Shown in pieces: positions 61,782 through 64,000 of a DNA stretch of 64,000 nucleotides (positions within the stretch are counted from its first letter, which is position 1; every line of letters begins with the position of its first letter). Both the position numbers and the translations under genes were made by a program. The stretch comes from Indolivaga macrotermitis (lineage in GTDB: Bacteria; Bacteroidota; Bacteroidia; Bacteroidales; Dysgonomonadaceae), in the NCBI RefSeq assembly GCF_900128985.1, contig NZ_FQUC01000018.1:17511-81510 (forward strand), in the 5' to 3' direction. The notes under the pieces are model-generated. The model worked only from the letters and a program-made list of their open reading frames with translations. It was not told the DNA's origin and did not search any database.

Positions 61782-62789
61782 TTACTTTTTCTTTGATAAA
61801 AACACTATTTGTCTAAAAGTTTCAATCCATATTGATATCTTGAAAGGGGCAAACCGGGGTTTATATATTTTCCTGTATTTTTTTTGTGCTATACATACTA
61901 CAATCCATCTGCTCCAAAGAAATGCTATAAGAGCGTTTTCGTCATACCTTTTTGATTTTTTATTGGCTTCAATAATTTTAGAGAACCACTTATTCAGCTC
62001 GCCGAAGTCCGAAAAGCTACTTTTTACCTCTTTCTCTTTGCTGTCAAACTGGGAGAAGCTCACCTTGTGCAGGAATATTTCTTTCTCATCCGGGTTTAAT
62101 CCAATAAATTCCAGTTCTCTGCGTATAATTTTTTCTTTTGCTTCGTTTTGTCGTTGAGAATTGAGAACCGAGACATTCCTATCGTGCCATCGGTACATCA
62201 GTAAAAATTGGGGAATATTTCCAACAATATGTTTTCGGGCGATACGGCACCAAAGATCATAATCTTCTGCATGAAGATAATTTTGATCGAATTGGTTTTC
62301 TTCCAGTACTTCTTTTCGGATCATCATACTGGGATGTACGAAAGGTACAGAGAAAAGTAAATTTATTTGCAAATATTTATTTTCGGTCTGATGAATTATT
62401 TTTCCGGTAATATTTTCGTCTTTGTCTATTATATGAGCAAAAGTTCCGCACATCGAACATCCGGAGTTCTGCTCCAGATAATCTATTTGCCGCTCGAATC
62501 TTTCGGGTGATGCAATATCGTCGGCATCCATCCGGGCAATGTATTTTCCTGAACACAGGCCGATGGCTTTGTTTAAAGTAAAGATAAGTCCGGAATTAAC
62601 CTCGTTTTTGTAGTAATTAATTCGGTTATCGGAGTAATTAACTACGATGGATTCGCTATTATCGGTTGATCCGTCATTAATAACGATAAGTTCCCAATCG
62701 GTATAAGTTTGCCCGATAATACTGTCAATTGCTCTCGCCAGATAAGCGGAAGCATCATAAACGGGGAGTATGACAGAAATTTTGGGCAT
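61782..62789 (-). CDS. Glycosyltransferase family 2 protein
   Basis: This 335-residue GT-A protein on the minus strand has ISVILPVYDASAYLARAIDS at the start, LIVINDGSTDNSESIV near 34, the catalytic-site ARMDADDIASPERFERQ near 86 and HAEDYDLWCRIARKH near 172. A basic C-terminal region follows. It is 15 bases downstream of the fucosyltransferase and should act in the same glycan pathway. Confidence 0.85.
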   Translation of the reverse strand: MPKISVILPVYDASAYLARAIDSIIGQTYTDWELIVINDGSTDNSESIVVNYSDNRINYYKNEVNSGLIFTLNKAIGLCSGKYIARMDADDIASPERFERQIDYLEQNSGCSMCGTFAHIIDKDENITGKIIHQTENKYLQINLLFSVPFVHPSMMIRKEVLEENQFDQNYLHAEDYDLWCRIARKHIVGNIPQFLLMYRWHDRNVSVLNSQRQNEAKEKIIRRELEFIGLNPDEKEIFLHKVSFSQFDSKEKEVKSSFSDFGELNKWFSKIIEANKKSKRYDENALIAFLWSRWIVVCIAQKKYRKIYKPRFAPFKISIWIETFRQIVFLSKKK

Positions 62790-62804
62790 GTGTTTTTTGT
62801 AAGA

Positions 62805-63680
62805 TTATAAAATTGTCCATCCTTCGGGAATGAAACCTTCGGGTGGGTTATTGTTTTTATCTGCTTTATACCAGATGGATGGGGCAATTACTATTTTGTC
62901 TCGGTTTTTATTTAACCATGCTCCCCACCAGCTGAACGAGCTGTTTGCAATTATATTGTGTGAACAGAGACTCATCAATTGCATATCGCGAAAACTATCC
63001 TCACCTTCGTTCCAGTCTATGAATGTATGATTTATATTTTGTAATTCAAGATTTCCCTTCACCCAATTCATATCGTCCGAAAAAATATAAAAGTGAGGGT
63101 TCTCCCTTTTTTCAGCTATGTAAGCTATTGCCTTTTGATAATAGCTGATATCCAATAACGCCAGATTGACATTCGGATTTAGATAATCACCTCTGCGTAT
63201 ATGCACAGATATGGACTCTTTAGATGCCATTTCTTCGATGATTTTGCTATTCTTTTCATCGATAGGTACGATGAATTCGAAATCATTCCTTAGAACGTCA
63301 GAAAAGGCTTTAAAATACTTTTCATTCTGAAAATATCCGAATAATGTCGAATTCTTCGATATTTTCTCAAATCTATTGTCGTATATAATCGTTTTTTGAT
63401 CACGAAATACGTTGAATACCTTAAAAATAAACCGATTCAGATTGTATTTGTTATAGAAAGAGAATCCCTTTGTGATGATCTTAGTCTTCAAAGACCCCTT
63501 TTCTTCGGTTTTTATATCGAAAACATCGAGACCAAAGCTTCTTATTGTCGTTTTTGTCTTCTTTCTGAGCAAAAAGGTGTCGATCGATAGTCCGGTTTGC
63601 TTTTTTAGGCTCAAAGCACGTGATGCTGCATACTGAAACATCTGGTTTCCGAGTCCTCCTGATAAAATAACCGTGATCAT
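62805..63680 (-). CDS. GT11 alpha-1,2-fucosyltransferase
   Basis: This 291-residue protein has ILSGGLGNQMFQYAASRAL near residue 5, the GDP-fucose binding motif HIRRGDYLNPN at residues 160-170, and the C-terminal ANSSFSWWGAWLNKN near 250. These are the marks of GT11 enzymes that add fucose in alpha-1,2 linkage. No GDP-fucose synthesis genes lie in this window, so the donor must be made elsewhere. A TAACTTTG box lies at 63708-63715. Confidence 0.9.
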   Translation of the reverse strand: MITVILSGGLGNQMFQYAASRALSLKKQTGLSIDTFLLRKKTKTTIRSFGLDVFDIKTEEKGSLKTKIITKGFSFYNKYNLNRFIFKVFNVFRDQKTIIYDNRFEKISKNSTLFGYFQNEKYFKAFSDVLRNDFEFIVPIDEKNSKIIEEMASKESISVHIRRGDYLNPNVNLALLDISYYQKAIAYIAEKRENPHFYIFSDDMNWVKGNLELQNINHTFIDWNEGEDSFRDMQLMSLCSHNIIANSSFSWWGAWLNKNRDKIVIAPSIWYKADKNNNPPEGFIPEGWTIL

Positions 63681-63707
63681 ACTTCTCCTTTTTTACTATT
63701 TTCTACC

Positions 63708-63715
63708 CAAAGTTA
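63708..63715 (-). promoter_or_regulatory. Candidate -7 box of the fucosyltransferase gene
   Basis: The minus strand reads TAACTTTG, about 28 bases before the ATG at 63680. No -33 match was found. Confidence 0.4.
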
Positions 63716-63976
63716 ATAAGAAAACTTTATTCTTTATTCTTCGTTTTTTACAGAAGTTATTTTTGTGTTTTTTTCTGCTTTAGTTATATAATATTCATCT
63801 ATATTTTTAGATAGTATATCTTGACTATCTATGTCTATTTTTGTTATTATTTTTTGAAAACTTTCTATATAATTATTTATTTAGAAAATATATTTTAAAT
63901 TAAATTTTTATAGTTTTCTATTTTGTATTACTTATTTTAAATTATATATTATTTTATTCTCATTTTTTACTTGATA

Positions 63977-63996
63977 TAACTTTATTAATAAAGTTA
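63977..63996. promoter_or_regulatory. 20-base perfect palindrome
   Basis: TAACTTTATTAATAAAGTTA is self-complementary over its full length, near the right edge of the window. It could be an operator of a gene further right. Confidence 0.35.
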
Positions 63997-64000
63997 ATTA

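Larger units (their letters stand above)
63681..64000. other. AT-rich region at the right edge
   Basis: These 320 bases are very AT-rich. On the minus strand TAACTTTG at 63708-63715 fits the fucosyltransferase. On the plus strand TATTTTTG occurs at 63758-63765 and 63836-63843, which could serve a gene beyond the edge. A 20-base palindrome lies at 63977-63996. No gene is visible. Confidence 0.5.

Noticed and set aside
1..64000. CRISPR array, prophage, transposase or integrase
   Set aside because: I found no regularly spaced repeats, phage structural genes or DDE/tyrosine recombinase proteins. The fold-back element at 34070-34261 is the only mobile-like feature.

Overview
The window looks like a chromosomal segment of a member of the Bacteroidota, most likely a Bacteroidales relative of Dysgonomonas, Parabacteroides or Tannerella. 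The evidence is: a TamL-type BamA lipoprotein, a PorZ-like type IX secretion protein with a C-terminal sorting domain, DUF5683 and DUF6340 proteins, the gene order parA-parB-DUF5683-mltD-relA, upstream sequences that match the Bacteroides promoter pattern TAnnTTTG about 7 bases before transcription, and start codons without Shine-Dalgarno sequences. The genus is an inference.

Layout. 1-4.2 kb, minus strand: the 5' part of a TamL-like outer-membrane assembly gene (cut by the left edge), a small unknown membrane protein, and a PorZ-like propeller protein. 4.38-31.2 kb, plus strand: one long surface-glycan locus. It starts at a strong promoter before ugd and ends at a hairpin terminator after an oxidoreductase gene. 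It holds export and chain-length genes (SLBB/Wza-like, Wzz), two dTDP-sugar genes (rfbC, rfbB), a seven-gene block matching the legionaminic acid pathway (legB, legC, a NeuD/PglD-type acetyltransferase, legI, legG, ptmE, legF), a candidate CMP-sugar glycosyltransferase, a pyruvyl transferase, Wzx flippase, Wzy polymerase, glycosyltransferases, the UDP-N-acetyl-L-fucosamine module (capE, a cupin, capF, capG, then a WbuB-like transferase) and a UDP-glucuronate 4-epimerase that would use the product of ugd.

31.3-34.3 kb: a glutamine amidotransferase and a BrkB/YihY protein (minus), the RNase P RNA gene (minus), and a 192-base fold-back element placed directly upstream of the RNase P RNA promoter. 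34.4-60.8 kb: housekeeping genes, mostly plus strand: a lipoprotein, a nucleoside-recognition protein, ybeY, two tandem hydrolases, ogt, parA-parB-DUF5683-mltD-relA, ruvB, a GT39 family enzyme, recG, a GntR regulator, a flippase-like membrane protein, an esterase, a dipeptide epimerase, DUF6340, xseB, ispD, rpoN, a degenerate PAP2-like protein, purE and a SIS-domain sugar-phosphate isomerase. 60.8-63.7 kb: two GT2 glycosyltransferases and a GT11 fucosyltransferase. The last 320 bases are very AT-rich and carry promoter-like boxes and a 20-base palindrome.

How it fits together. The glycan locus predicts a Wzx/Wzy-type polysaccharide or O-antigen containing a legionaminic-type nonulosonate, L-FucNAc and probably galacturonate, possibly pyruvylated. 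The locus has no recognisable initiating phosphoglycosyl transferase and no rfbA or rfbD, so those functions must come from elsewhere. The nearby PorZ homologue is suggestive, because in Porphyromonas PorZ binds the anionic LPS used to anchor type IX cargo. The most unusual sequence-level observations are the six GGTC-N3/4-GACC hairpins upstream of housekeeping genes and the fold-back element at the RNase P RNA promoter. No CRISPR array, prophage, transposase, tRNA or rRNA gene was seen.
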